Of a stretch of 64,000 nucleotides of DNA, positions 15,039 to 22,609 are shown piece after piece (within the stretch, counting starts at the first letter, position 1; each line of letters opens with the position of its first letter). A program made the translations under genes and the position numbers. The notes beneath the pieces were generated by a model. It did no database searches. It had not been told where the DNA came from and was given only the letters and a program-made list of their open reading frames with translations. Origin of the DNA: CAVPWP01 sp050789285 (GTDB lineage Bacteria; Pseudomonadota; Alphaproteobacteria; Rhodobacterales; Rhodobacteraceae); contig NZ_JBOUVX010000003.1 of the NCBI RefSeq assembly GCF_050789285.1, positions 248,001 to 312,000 on the forward strand, in the 5' to 3' direction.

Positions 15039-17203
15039 AGCTAACAGAACAAGATCTTGCGCCGTTTACAGACCTCGGCACAGGACTTGAGACTTCAGAT
15101 GCCGGATATCGGTTAAGTCGGAATGGCAAATTTATAAGTATTGAGCCGCTGGGCACCGGTTACATAATGCAGGCTCCTGATGGATATGTGCGAGAATTTT
15201 CCAGCGCAAGCCTATTGCTCGCAGATCCCATCTTCGCCGACCTAAGCAGAATTGCACGAAATCAAGCCATACTTCTATCGCGGCACAAGATGACGCGTCG
15301 CCCTGTACCGATCTCTACAACCATGATAGGCGTTCAAGGAAATATACCCGCCTTTGCCACAACAACTACTCCTTGGCATGCACTTGACCAGTGGTTGCGT
15401 GATCTAAAGGCCTCCCAGGATAACAACACAACAGATCTCTTGTTGATTGATGGCCCAGCTGGCGTCGGAAAGACAACGGTCGTTCAGGAAACCTCTCTGC
15501 TGCGCGCTGAAAACTATGACGGCTCAGCAGCACTTATCTTCCAGATAGCTAGCCGAGGTCGAGTCCTTCAAAACATTTCGGACCTTATCGCATTTGCTCT
15601 ACAGGATGTTCGATCAAACCTAACGATTGGGCAATTGAGAACTCTAATGAGGCATGGCCTTGTTCAGCTGGCCATCGATGGATTTGATGAGCTATCAGAC
15701 CCAAGTGGTTTTGAAACCGCGTGGAGCGGGCTGAACAACCTAATCGCAAGCGCCCGTGGAGAGGCGGCGTTTCTACTAGCGGGAAGAGAGACATTTCTAT
15801 CGACAGAAACGATATTGAGACAGTTGACGTCCGTCGCGAGAACAGATCGCATGGCTGCCCTTTCTTTGGGGGACCCTACACCTGATCAGGCGAGAGGTTG
15901 GCTCCTAGAGCAGGAGGGTTGGAGTAGCACGCTTCTAAAGAAGGAATTTGTTGACCCAATATTTGACAGTGGATCCTATGCCCTACGCCCGTTTTTTCTT
16001 GATGTTGTCGCCAAGGAACCAATCGCGCTAGCAAGCGATTCACCCCCAGCCCCGGACCTACTGAGCTACCTCGCCGACGTAATGATTGAGAGGGAGGCGC
16101 AGAAGTTTGTTGAAAGGCTCGACCCTCCCGAGGGAAACCTAGCCGGAAATGTGTACGCTAGCTATGTGGCAAGATTTCTTGAGGAAGTCGCGCGCGATAT
16201 GTCCGAGAACCAATCTGAGGCAATTGCCGACGATGCGCTGGATTTGCTCGCTACAGTTGCCGCAGATGGCATTCTGCCTGATGATCAAGTGCCGGCGGTA
16301 GTCCAAAGGGCTAGGACAGTAGTCTTTCTTGAGAACGATTTGCGTCCAGGCCATGTTCGCTTCGCCCATGAGCAACTTCTCATGCATTTTCTTGCAAGGG
16401 AGGCGCTTCGATCCGTGGGCGACGGGGAGACTCCTCGCTACATTCGACGCAACCCTTTCGGGCGGGACGACATCGAGGTGTTCGGCAACGTTGCGAGGGG
16501 GCGTCAAGAGCAGGCAACACGTTTTCTCCGTCAGGTTCGCATACTCCTCGCCAAGACTTCACGCGACCGGACAAACTCTAATCTGGCGGTTCTCGGTGTT
16601 GCTGCTGCATGCGCAACGGCACCTGATGATGCGGAGATTGAGATACAGGGTCTCGGAATAGGCGAGATGTTCTTTCCTTTTGCTGCGCCCAAGGGCATCG
16701 CCATTCGCGATACCGCAATAAGTATTCTGCACGCATCCAGCTCAGATCTGAGAGAGGTGCAGTTCCGCGATGGAGTTACAATTTCTACCCTTGAGATCGA
16801 TCGCAAATCCCGCCTGCCTGCCAGTATTCCACGTCCTCAAATGTTGGTACATCCGGGTGGAGCTACAGTGCATCCAAGGGACATTGAAGCACTCCTCGCA
16901 CCCAGAGATATGGCAGAAGGAGAAAACGTGCTTAGTTGGCCACCCGAGCTAGCAGAGCTATTGGGTCGAATTGATCGCTATCGGGGCTTTTGGCTACGTA
17001 CCGATGAAGACAACACCGATCCGCAGGGAAGACGCATTGTGACCCATTCTGAGTGGCAGGAAGTATTCTCAGCCCTAAGAGAGCTGGATTTGGTTACGGT
17101 CAAATCACGCCAGGCTTCCGGGGCTGCATCAGAGTTCGTCCACTTTAAGCAGGACGTTCCTTTGGTCCAGAGCGGCGCGTTATACAAGGCGCTCTTGTCG
17201 TGA
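15026..17203 (+). CDS. NACHT/STAND-type signalling NTPase, second gene of putative defence pair
   Basis: 725 residues. An N-terminal part of about 115 residues matches no domain I recognise. The P-loop domain follows: Walker A GPAGVGKT (143-150), Walker B LVQLAIDGFDEL (212-223) and a sensor-like LLAGRETF (250-257). A helical arm and a C-terminal region (about 480-725) could be the sensor. The DGFDEL form is typical of NACHT STAND proteins, which oligomerise on recognising an invader and trigger an attached or separate effector. No effector domain is fused, so the overlapping NYN nuclease gene is the likely effector. The line 15301-15360 is 50% G+C, against 67% at 40021-40080. It could instead be another AAA/STAND regulator. 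Confidence 0.75.
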   Translation: MSEIKLTEQDLAPFTDLGTGLETSDAGYRLSRNGKFISIEPLGTGYIMQAPDGYVREFSSASLLLADPIFADLSRIARNQAILLSRHKMTRRPVPISTTMIGVQGNIPAFATTTTPWHALDQWLRDLKASQDNNTTDLLLIDGPAGVGKTTVVQETSLLRAENYDGSAALIFQIASRGRVLQNISDLIAFALQDVRSNLTIGQLRTLMRHGLVQLAIDGFDELSDPSGFETAWSGLNNLIASARGEAAFLLAGRETFLSTETILRQLTSVARTDRMAALSLGDPTPDQARGWLLEQEGWSSTLLKKEFVDPIFDSGSYALRPFFLDVVAKEPIALASDSPPAPDLLSYLADVMIEREAQKFVERLDPPEGNLAGNVYASYVARFLEEVARDMSENQSEAIADDALDLLATVAADGILPDDQVPAVVQRARTVVFLENDLRPGHVRFAHEQLLMHFLAREALRSVGDGETPRYIRRNPFGRDDIEVFGNVARGRQEQATRFLRQVRILLAKTSRDRTNSNLAVLGVAAACATAPDDAEIEIQGLGIGEMFFPFAAPKGIAIRDTAISILHASSSDLREVQFRDGVTISTLEIDRKSRLPASIPRPQMLVHPGGATVHPRDIEALLAPRDMAEGENVLSWPPELAELLGRIDRYRGFWLRTDEDNTDPQGRRIVTHSEWQEVFSALRELDLVTVKSRQASGAASEFVHFKQDVPLVQSGALYKALLS

Positions 17204-17236
17204 TGTGGACAGAGCGGCAATGCAGGTTAGGTCCAC

Positions 17237-17773
17237 CTACACCTCGGACGCCGGCAGCCTCCCCTGCTGCTTCGCCGCGGCCCGCCAGTGCTTCTTCCGT
17301 ATGCCCTCCGGCTCCAGATGCCGGTACGCCCCTCCCGAGTACTTCGGCCAGTCGAGCGCCAAGCCCTGCCTGACCATCTCGGCCGCGAGGTCGGTGCCAT
17401 CCTCGAGGTAGCACTTCGCCACGGTCCGGTCGTAGGACAGGCCGGGCTGAATCACGGCCGTGACGACCCTCCCCTTGCAGAGCTCGATCATCGCGGACTT
17501 CGCCTTCTTGCCCCAAGGATGGTCCAGCTCGGGAGCGTCGATCCCGGCGATGCGGATCATGGTGCCGCTGATGGTGATCGTGTCACCGTCCACGACATAG
17601 CACTTCCCCTTGAGGGCGGTCGTCGTCGGCGTCCTGTCGGGCTTCGATGGATCGTCGACCTTCCGTGGCGGAAGGTGAACGGCTTTCGGAGTCGGCGTCG
17701 GCGTCAGCTCGACCAGTTTCGGTGGCGTCGGTCGGCTCGAATGGCGCAGCGCGCGCAGGATCATGCGAAGCAT
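17237..17773 (-). CDS. thermonuclease (SNase-like) family protein, copy 1
   Basis: 178 residues. A membrane-proximal N terminus and a proline/threonine-rich linker (15-55) precede a staphylococcal-nuclease fold with VDGDTITI, RIAGIDAPE and SYDRTVAKCYLEDG. Arg74, Glu82 and Arg116 match the three catalytic residues of SNase, so it should cut DNA or RNA with calcium. AGGTGG stands nine bases before the ATG. A paralogue of equal length lies at 21490-22026; about 103 of the last 119 residues are identical. The gene is convergent with the NACHT gene and next to the right attachment site. Confidence 0.85.
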   Translation of the reverse strand: MLRMILRALRHSSRPTPPKLVELTPTPTPKAVHLPPRKVDDPSKPDRTPTTTALKGKCYVVDGDTITISGTMIRIAGIDAPELDHPWGKKAKSAMIELCKGRVVTAVIQPGLSYDRTVAKCYLEDGTDLAAEMVRQGLALDWPKYSGGAYRHLEPEGIRKKHWRAAAKQQGRLPASEV

Positions 17774-17882
17774 TCGTCGGTCCACCTGGCTGTCTTGGAC
17801 GGGTCTTGTACGGATTAAGAGACAGGAGGATTCGGGCCATTTTGGGGTGAAGGCTACCCTCTTTCGGCCTCTAAACTTTCCT

Positions 17883-17906
17883 GGTCCGTTCTCGCCAGAA
17901 CGGACC
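17883..17906. repeat. perfect 10-bp inverted repeat upstream of thermonuclease copy 1
   Basis: GGTCCGTTCT, a CGCC loop and AGAACGGACC. It lies about 110 bases before the thermonuclease start and 45 bases from the attachment core. A decayed equivalent is at the same place in the second copy (about 22136-22159). It could be an operator, a terminator without T run, or a recombinase arm site. Confidence 0.6.
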
Positions 17907-17951
17907 AAGGTCTAGACATTTTCCCTATTGTTTTCCGTGAGATGCCTAGTC

Positions 17952-17995
17952 TTGCAAATCCGTGCACGCCGGTTCGATTCCGGCACTCGCCTCCA
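17952..17995 (+). repeat. attachment-site copy: 3' half of tRNA-Cys (right end of element)
   Basis: The 44 bases match tRNA-Cys from its anticodon to CCA. The T stem is GCCGG/CCGGC instead of AGGAG/CTCCT, and both stems pair perfectly. With the 5' half at 12152 this would make a complete tRNA, so it is probably the original chromosomal 3' end displaced by insertion. The shared core is TTGCAAATCCGTGCAC. Confidence 0.85.
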
Positions 17996-18313
17996 AGCCT
18001 TTTCAATGACTTGGTGCATTGACTGCGACTGGGTTTTTCCGGTCTGACCCTTCTGTTTTTGTTCTGTTCGCAAGTCGCGGCGTCGACTCGGGCGTTCTGA
18101 CTGCCCGGTCACTCTCATTTGCGCCAGCGCGGCGTCCCGCCGGGCCCGACGAATGCACCCTGCGGAACGGCTTGCCGGCATGGCACCCTCACTGCCGACA
18201 GGGCGCCGACTACTGCCGCAAAGCCTCCTGCCGCCGGCGACGCAAGGATCGGAGTGGGTTGGAGGCGGTCCTTCCCTCTCCCCCCAGTTGGGGCTCCACA
18301 TTTGGTGACAGCG
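17996..18313 (+). repeat. right copy of long imperfect direct repeat
   Basis: Continues the tRNA-derived repeat with similarity to 12226-12560 and no gene of its own. The match fades at a decayed copy of the TTTAGTGACACG motif near 18298. This copy lies directly downstream of the displaced tRNA end and may be the original flank of tRNA-Cys. Confidence 0.7.
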
Positions 18314-18528
18314 GGCCGCGGCGACCTTGGATGCCGACCCTGCGGTCGTGGGCCACTTGGGCCCCCTTGGCGGCCCCGATCCGATGGTCGTCGCGGGGTC
18401 GTCGGGCGTTCCGCGTCCGGCAGGGGCCGGCCTTCCGGCACCCCCCCCTGCCCGCCCATTGCGACAGCGCGCCGAAGCCCCTAGTATATAAGCGCCGCGT
18501 GTGAGCGGTGATATCGGGAGCATGCACG
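18314..18528. promoter_or_regulatory. upstream region of kup
   Basis: A non-coding, GC-rich stretch ends in an AT-rich TAGTATATAA (18482-18491), a likely -10 region about 40 bases before the chosen kup start. No riboswitch-like fold was recognised. Confidence 0.4.
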
Positions 18529-20583
18529 GTGTCCGGCCAGGACACCAATGCGAGCGGCGAACAACCGGTCGAAGCGGATCGGGCGTCGTCCCACACAGCC
18601 ATGACCCAAGCACGCACCACCGTCCCGGCCGACCGGGATGGGGTTCCGTTCGCCCTCGCGAGCGAGGCAGAACTGGACATATCTGACTACCTTCGGGAAG
18701 ACAGCGAGGAACCGCCGGCCCTTCCGCAGGAAAAGACCTTTGCCGCCCTGATGATCGGGGCCGTCGGCGTCGTCTATGGCGACATCGGAACGAGCCCCAT
18801 CTATGCCTTCCGCGAGGCGCTGCGTCCGGTGGCCGACGACGGCGCGCCGACGCCGCCCGAGGTGTTGGGGCTGTTGTCGCTGCTGATCTGGACGCTGATC
18901 CTGATCGTCACGATCAAGTACGTTCTGTTCCTTCTTCGGGTCGACAACCGCGGCGAAGGCGGCATTCTCGCCCTTTACACCATGGTGCGGGTCGCCATTG
19001 GCCATCGCTCGATCCCCGTGCTTGCCCTTGCCATCGTGGGCGCGGCGCTGTTTTTCGGGGACGCGATCATCACCCCGGCGATCTCGGTCCTTTCCGCCGT
19101 CGAAGGCGCGGGCCTTGTCGTTCCGGCGCTCGGGCACCTGGTCGTGCCGGTGGCGCTTGGCATCCTCGTTGCGCTGTTTCTGCTCCAGCGGTCCGGAACG
19201 GGCGCCGTCGCGGGGGCCTTCGGCCCGGTGACCGCCCTCTGGTTCGTAGTGCTCGGCGGGTTGGGCCTTTGGCACATTTCCGCGGCTCCGGCCGTCCTTT
19301 CCGCGTTCAACCCGGTCTGGGGCGCGAGCTTCATTCTGGAACACAGGCTTATCGCCTTCGCCGTGCTCGGCGCGGTGTTCCTTGCCGTGACGGGCGCCGA
19401 GGCGCTTTACGCCGATCTCGGCCATTTCGGGCGCAAGCCCATCATGGCGGCCTGGTTCGCAGTCGTCTTTCCGGCCTTGGTGCTGAACTACCTCGGGCAG
19501 GGCGCCCTGGTTCTGGCCAATCCGGCCGCCGCCGCGAACCCGCTGTTCGCGATGGTGCCGCCGGACGCCTTGCCATGGTTCATCGCCCTGGCCACGGCGG
19601 CGACGGTGATCGCCGCGCAGGCCGTCATTTCGGGCGCCTTCTCGATCGCACGATCGGCGATTCAGCTTGGCCTCCTGCCGCGGATGGCGATCCGGCACAC
19701 CTCGGCCTACCAGAGCGGGCAGATCTACATCGGCAGCATAAACTGGATGCTGCTGGCGGGGGTCGTCCTGCTTGTGCTGACCTTCGGCAATTCCGAATCG
19801 CTGGCCGCCGCCTACGGCATCGCCGTCACCGGCACGATGATCGTGACAAGCGTGCTTGCCTGCCTTTATCTCTTCCGGTCGGGCCGGCTGCCACAACCGG
19901 TCGCCATCGCCATCGTCCTGCCGATCCTCGCCATCGAGTCGGTGTTCCTTGCCTCGAACCTGTCGAAGTTCGCGGACGGAGGCTATGTGCCCGTGTTCAT
20001 CGCCCTCGCACTCGCACTTGTCATGGTGGCGTGGTGGCGCGGAACGCAATCCTTCCTCGCCCGGTCGCATCGGCAGGCGGTGTCGCTTGACGGCTTCGCG
20101 CGCTCGATGACGCGGAGTTCGGTGCACATCGTGCCGGGAACGGCCTTCTTCCTCAGTCCCGAGGCCAACGCCGTCCCCTCGGCGCTTCTGCACAATCTCA
20201 AGCACAACCGCGTGCTGCACGACCAAACCGTCGTCTTGACGATCGAGACCGTCCGGGTGCCCATCGCCGGGCCCGAGGAACGGGTAAGCTACGAAGTCCT
20301 GGGGCCGCATTTCGGCCGTCTGGTGCTGCGCTTCGGCTTCATGGAAACGCCCAACGTTTCGCGCGCGCTTGTGCATGCGCGGCGCGCGGGACTGAAGTTC
20401 GACGTGATGCAGACGAGCTTCTTCCTTGGCCGGAGACGGCCGGTCGTGACCCATCCGCCGGGGCCAAGGCGGCTGCTCGACAGGACCTATGCGCTTCTGC
20501 ATCGCCTGGCGGCCGATCCTTCGGAGTATTACCGGCTTCCGCGGGACCGCGTGGTGGAACTGGGCGAAAGGGTCGCCGTGTGA
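18529..20583 (+). CDS. kup: Kup-type potassium transporter
   Basis: 684 residues, full length for Kup/HAK/KUP. After a hydrophilic N terminus of about 65 residues comes GAVGVVYGDIGTSPIYA, the family signature, then some 12 membrane segments and a cytoplasmic C-terminal domain (from about 500). Kup proteins take up K+ with protons across the inner membrane. The GTG at 18529 follows GGGAG nine bases upstream; a further GTG at 18508 is less well placed. The stop codon overlaps the next gene by one base. It is flanked by attachment-site repeats, so it may belong to an older insertion, although its composition is native. Confidence 0.93.
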   Translation: MSGQDTNASGEQPVEADRASSHTAMTQARTTVPADRDGVPFALASEAELDISDYLREDSEEPPALPQEKTFAALMIGAVGVVYGDIGTSPIYAFREALRPVADDGAPTPPEVLGLLSLLIWTLILIVTIKYVLFLLRVDNRGEGGILALYTMVRVAIGHRSIPVLALAIVGAALFFGDAIITPAISVLSAVEGAGLVVPALGHLVVPVALGILVALFLLQRSGTGAVAGAFGPVTALWFVVLGGLGLWHISAAPAVLSAFNPVWGASFILEHRLIAFAVLGAVFLAVTGAEALYADLGHFGRKPIMAAWFAVVFPALVLNYLGQGALVLANPAAAANPLFAMVPPDALPWFIALATAATVIAAQAVISGAFSIARSAIQLGLLPRMAIRHTSAYQSGQIYIGSINWMLLAGVVLLVLTFGNSESLAAAYGIAVTGTMIVTSVLACLYLFRSGRLPQPVAIAIVLPILAIESVFLASNLSKFADGGYVPVFIALALALVMVAWWRGTQSFLARSHRQAVSLDGFARSMTRSSVHIVPGTAFFLSPEANAVPSALLHNLKHNRVLHDQTVVLTIETVRVPIAGPEERVSYEVLGPHFGRLVLRFGFMETPNVSRALVHARRAGLKFDVMQTSFFLGRRRPVVTHPPGPRRLLDRTYALLHRLAADPSEYYRLPRDRVVELGERVAV

Positions 20584-20918
20584 TGTGGCGCCTGGGTCGC
20601 TCCTTCGTGTTCGGGCTGCTGATGGCGGCGTGCCTCGTCATGGTCGCCCGAAGCGGCCCCACGGTCCTGACCGACGGGAACGCCGTCGTCGCGGCCCTCG
20701 GGGCGGTCGATGCGGTCGCGATGGCGTCCGAACGCATCCGACCGGCCGCGCCTGGCGGGGCCGAGCGCGACGCCCCGCCGCCGCTTGTCGTTGCGCCGGG
20801 GCCAGTTGCCTCGGAGGTCTTCGTCCTTCACCAACTTCCACCGGCCGGACCCCTGTCCGGACCGGACCTTTCCGGACTTGTCGCCGAGGCCCGCGCGCCG
20901 CCGCCATCGCTTGGTTAA
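20583..20918 (+). CDS. small secreted or membrane-anchored protein coupled to kup
   Basis: 111 residues with one N-terminal hydrophobic segment (about 6-22) that may be a signal anchor, followed by an Ala/Pro-rich, probably disordered periplasmic part. The ATG shares its A with the kup stop (TGATG), a sign of translational coupling. No family is recognised. Function in K+ transport would be a guess. Confidence 0.55.
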   Translation: MWRLGRSFVFGLLMAACLVMVARSGPTVLTDGNAVVAALGAVDAVAMASERIRPAAPGGAERDAPPPLVVAPGPVASEVFVLHQLPPAGPLSGPDLSGLVAEARAPPPSLG

Positions 20919-20978
20919 TCGCGTGATTTTCGGCGCTCCGTCCGGCGGGGCGCAGGACTATTCCCTGAGGATCCTGAC

Positions 20979-21341
20979 ATGCCCACCACACTCTCGGCTC
21001 TGTCGAGCCTTGTGCCGCTTGCCGGCGCCGTCGCCCTGACGATACAGGGCACCCGACGACTGTTCCGCAAACCTTCCGACCCCCGCCCGGCCAGGTCCGT
21101 CGTGCCGCAGCCCATCGAGGTTCCGCCGCCGATGAAGGCGGCAGCCCGGCCTCGCAAGGAACGGCCCGACGGCACCTGTCCCGAATGCGGGACAAGCATC
21201 CCCAACGGCGAACGCGTCTGCGCCATCTGCGAGCGGAAAGCCGCTGCGACCGGCGTGACGCGCTCGTTGCTGCTGCACTGGCTGGTCTTCACCGTGATGA
21301 TGGTCGTGATCTTCGGGGGCGGCTGGCTGCTGACGTTGTGA
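20979..21341 (+). CDS. zinc-ribbon membrane protein, unknown function
   Basis: 120 residues. A first hydrophobic stretch (5-23), a basic/proline linker, a two-CxxC knuckle (CPECG near 67 and CAIC near 79), and a C-terminal membrane helix (about 98-119). The two cysteine pairs should hold one zinc. It lies 60 bases after the kup-coupled gene on the same strand and is probably cotranscribed with it. No known family. Confidence 0.6.
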   Translation: MPTTLSALSSLVPLAGAVALTIQGTRRLFRKPSDPRPARSVVPQPIEVPPPMKAAARPRKERPDGTCPECGTSIPNGERVCAICERKAAATGVTRSLLLHWLVFTVMMVVIFGGGWLLTL

Positions 21342-21489
21342 CCTGCGTTCGGACGGGGCGAGGCCGGCCACGCCTTGCCCCGTCCGACCCAGGCTGTGCG
21401 CGGTCTGAAGGTGCGCGCCGGGTAAGCGACATCCGTGCGCCCCTGGCCGCAGCTTCATGCCCCATCGAATGACGGTCTGGCGGCGTGGA

Positions 21490-22026
21490 CTACATCTCTG
21501 ACGCCGGCAGCCGGCCCTGCTGCTTCGCCGCCGCCCGCCAGTGCTTCTTGCGGATGCCCTCGGGCTCCAGATGCCGGTAGGCCCCGCCCGAGAACTTCGG
21601 CCAGTCCAGCGCCAGGCCCTGCTTGACCAGTTCGGCCGCAAGGTCTGTGCCATCCTCGAGATAGCACCGCGCCACGATCCGGTCGTACGACACCTCCGGA
21701 AGGATCACGGCCGTGACCACCTTTCCCTTGCATAGGTCGATCATCGCGAACCTGGCCTTCTTGCCCCAGGGGTGGTGCAGCTCGGGCGCGTCGATCCCGG
21801 CGATGCGGATCGAGGTTCCGCTGATGATGATCGTATCGCCGTCCACGACACGGCATTTCCCCTTGAGCACATTCGTCGGCGGCGTCCGGTCGGGCTTCGG
21901 CGGATCCTGGACCTTCCTCGGTGGAAGGTGCACGACCTTCGGCTTCGGCGTCGGCGCAGGCGCGCTCGGCATCGGGTAATCGGGTCGGCGCGAACGGCGC
22001 AGGGCGCGCAGGATCATGCGAAGCAT
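21490..22026 (-). CDS. thermonuclease (SNase-like) family protein, copy 2
   Basis: 178 residues, the same length and domain order as the copy at 17237-17773. Catalytic Arg74, Glu82 and Arg116 are kept, and most differences lie in the N-terminal linker. The AGGTGG site and the upstream DNA are also shared, and similarity continues past the gene into a decayed tRNA-Cys end near 22221. The duplication therefore covers gene plus junction, not the gene alone. Both copies appear intact. Confidence 0.85.
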   Translation of the reverse strand: MLRMILRALRRSRRPDYPMPSAPAPTPKPKVVHLPPRKVQDPPKPDRTPPTNVLKGKCRVVDGDTIIISGTSIRIAGIDAPELHHPWGKKARFAMIDLCKGKVVTAVILPEVSYDRIVARCYLEDGTDLAAELVKQGLALDWPKFSGGAYRHLEPEGIRKKHWRAAAKQQGRLPASEM

Positions 22027-22220
22027 CGGTCGGTCCACCTGGCGGTCTGGGACGGGTCTTGTCCGGACCAGAAGACAGGGGGATTCGGGCCATTTTTGGG
22101 TGGGCTTCACCCTGTTTCGGCCTCTGACCATTCACGGTCTGTTCCGGCCAAAACAGGTCAGGCTCTGGACAACTTGACATTTATTTTCAGATAGATGCCA
22201 CGTCTTTCTCATCTATGCGC
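22027..22220. repeat. flank shared with thermonuclease copy 1
   Basis: Non-coding DNA similar to 17774-17951. It includes a GATTCGGGCCATTTT block, a TTTCGGCCTCT block and a degraded inverted repeat near 22136-22159. It documents that the junction itself was duplicated. Confidence 0.6.
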
Positions 22221-22247
22221 GCCGGTTCGAGTGATCGCTCGCCGCCA
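22221..22247 (+). repeat. decayed third tRNA-Cys 3' end (attachment-site relic)
   Basis: GCCGGTTCGA followed eight bases later by CTCGCCGCCA matches the T arm and acceptor end of the 17952-17995 copy, with the centre lost. It sits at the matching distance from thermonuclease copy 2. A tRNA could not form from it. Confidence 0.6.
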
Positions 22248-22418
22248 GTCTTTCGCGGTCCAGGGCTTCGGGACAGATCGCGTCCGACAAAGATGGGCTT
22301 CTCTCGCGCGGCCGCCGCGCGCCGTGATCATCCGGGCGGGCGACACGGCCCAAGACCGTGACTTGCCATCGAACAAGTCCGCTAGACGCCGCGTTGGCGT
22401 CGCCGTCCCTTGCCGGCG
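22248..22418. other. non-coding remainder after attachment relic
   Basis: No gene or clear signal was found. It is GC-rich and probably the old right junction of the tRNA-Cys locus. Confidence 0.4.
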
Positions 22419-22493
22419 CTATGCCCCGCCGAAAATCACCGTCGCGGTGCACATCGCGATCGCAACATAGCCGACCCAAGACACTGTGCTCAT
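22419..22493 (-). CDS. possible 24-aa single-helix membrane peptide
   Basis: Reads MSTVSWVGYVAIAMCTATVI and ends GGA. It is almost entirely one membrane helix, and a GGGGG site stands a few bases before the ATG. Comparable peptides serve as accessory subunits of respiratory oxidases or transporters, but none is beside it. It could also be chance. Confidence 0.3.
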   Translation of the reverse strand: MSTVSWVGYVAIAMCTATVIFGGA

Positions 22494-22609
22494 GACACGC
22501 CCCCGCTGACACGAACCTCTTTCCCAGGATCATGCACGGATTCGCTTTCGGAACAATAACCGTCTCGGCGCGCGATCCCCGATCATGCCCCGCCGGCGCG
22601 GGCGCGGGC

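Noticed and set aside
18314..18528. K+ or c-di-AMP riboswitch before kup
   Set aside because: No recognisable ydaO/kimA-type core; only an AT-rich promoter-like stretch.
18481..20502. Leftward open frame across kup
   Set aside because: The product is His/Arg/Asp/Gly-rich with no motif and is antisense to a full-length Kup.
22195..22533. Complete tRNA at the third junction
   Set aside because: Only T-arm and acceptor pieces remain; a cloverleaf cannot form.
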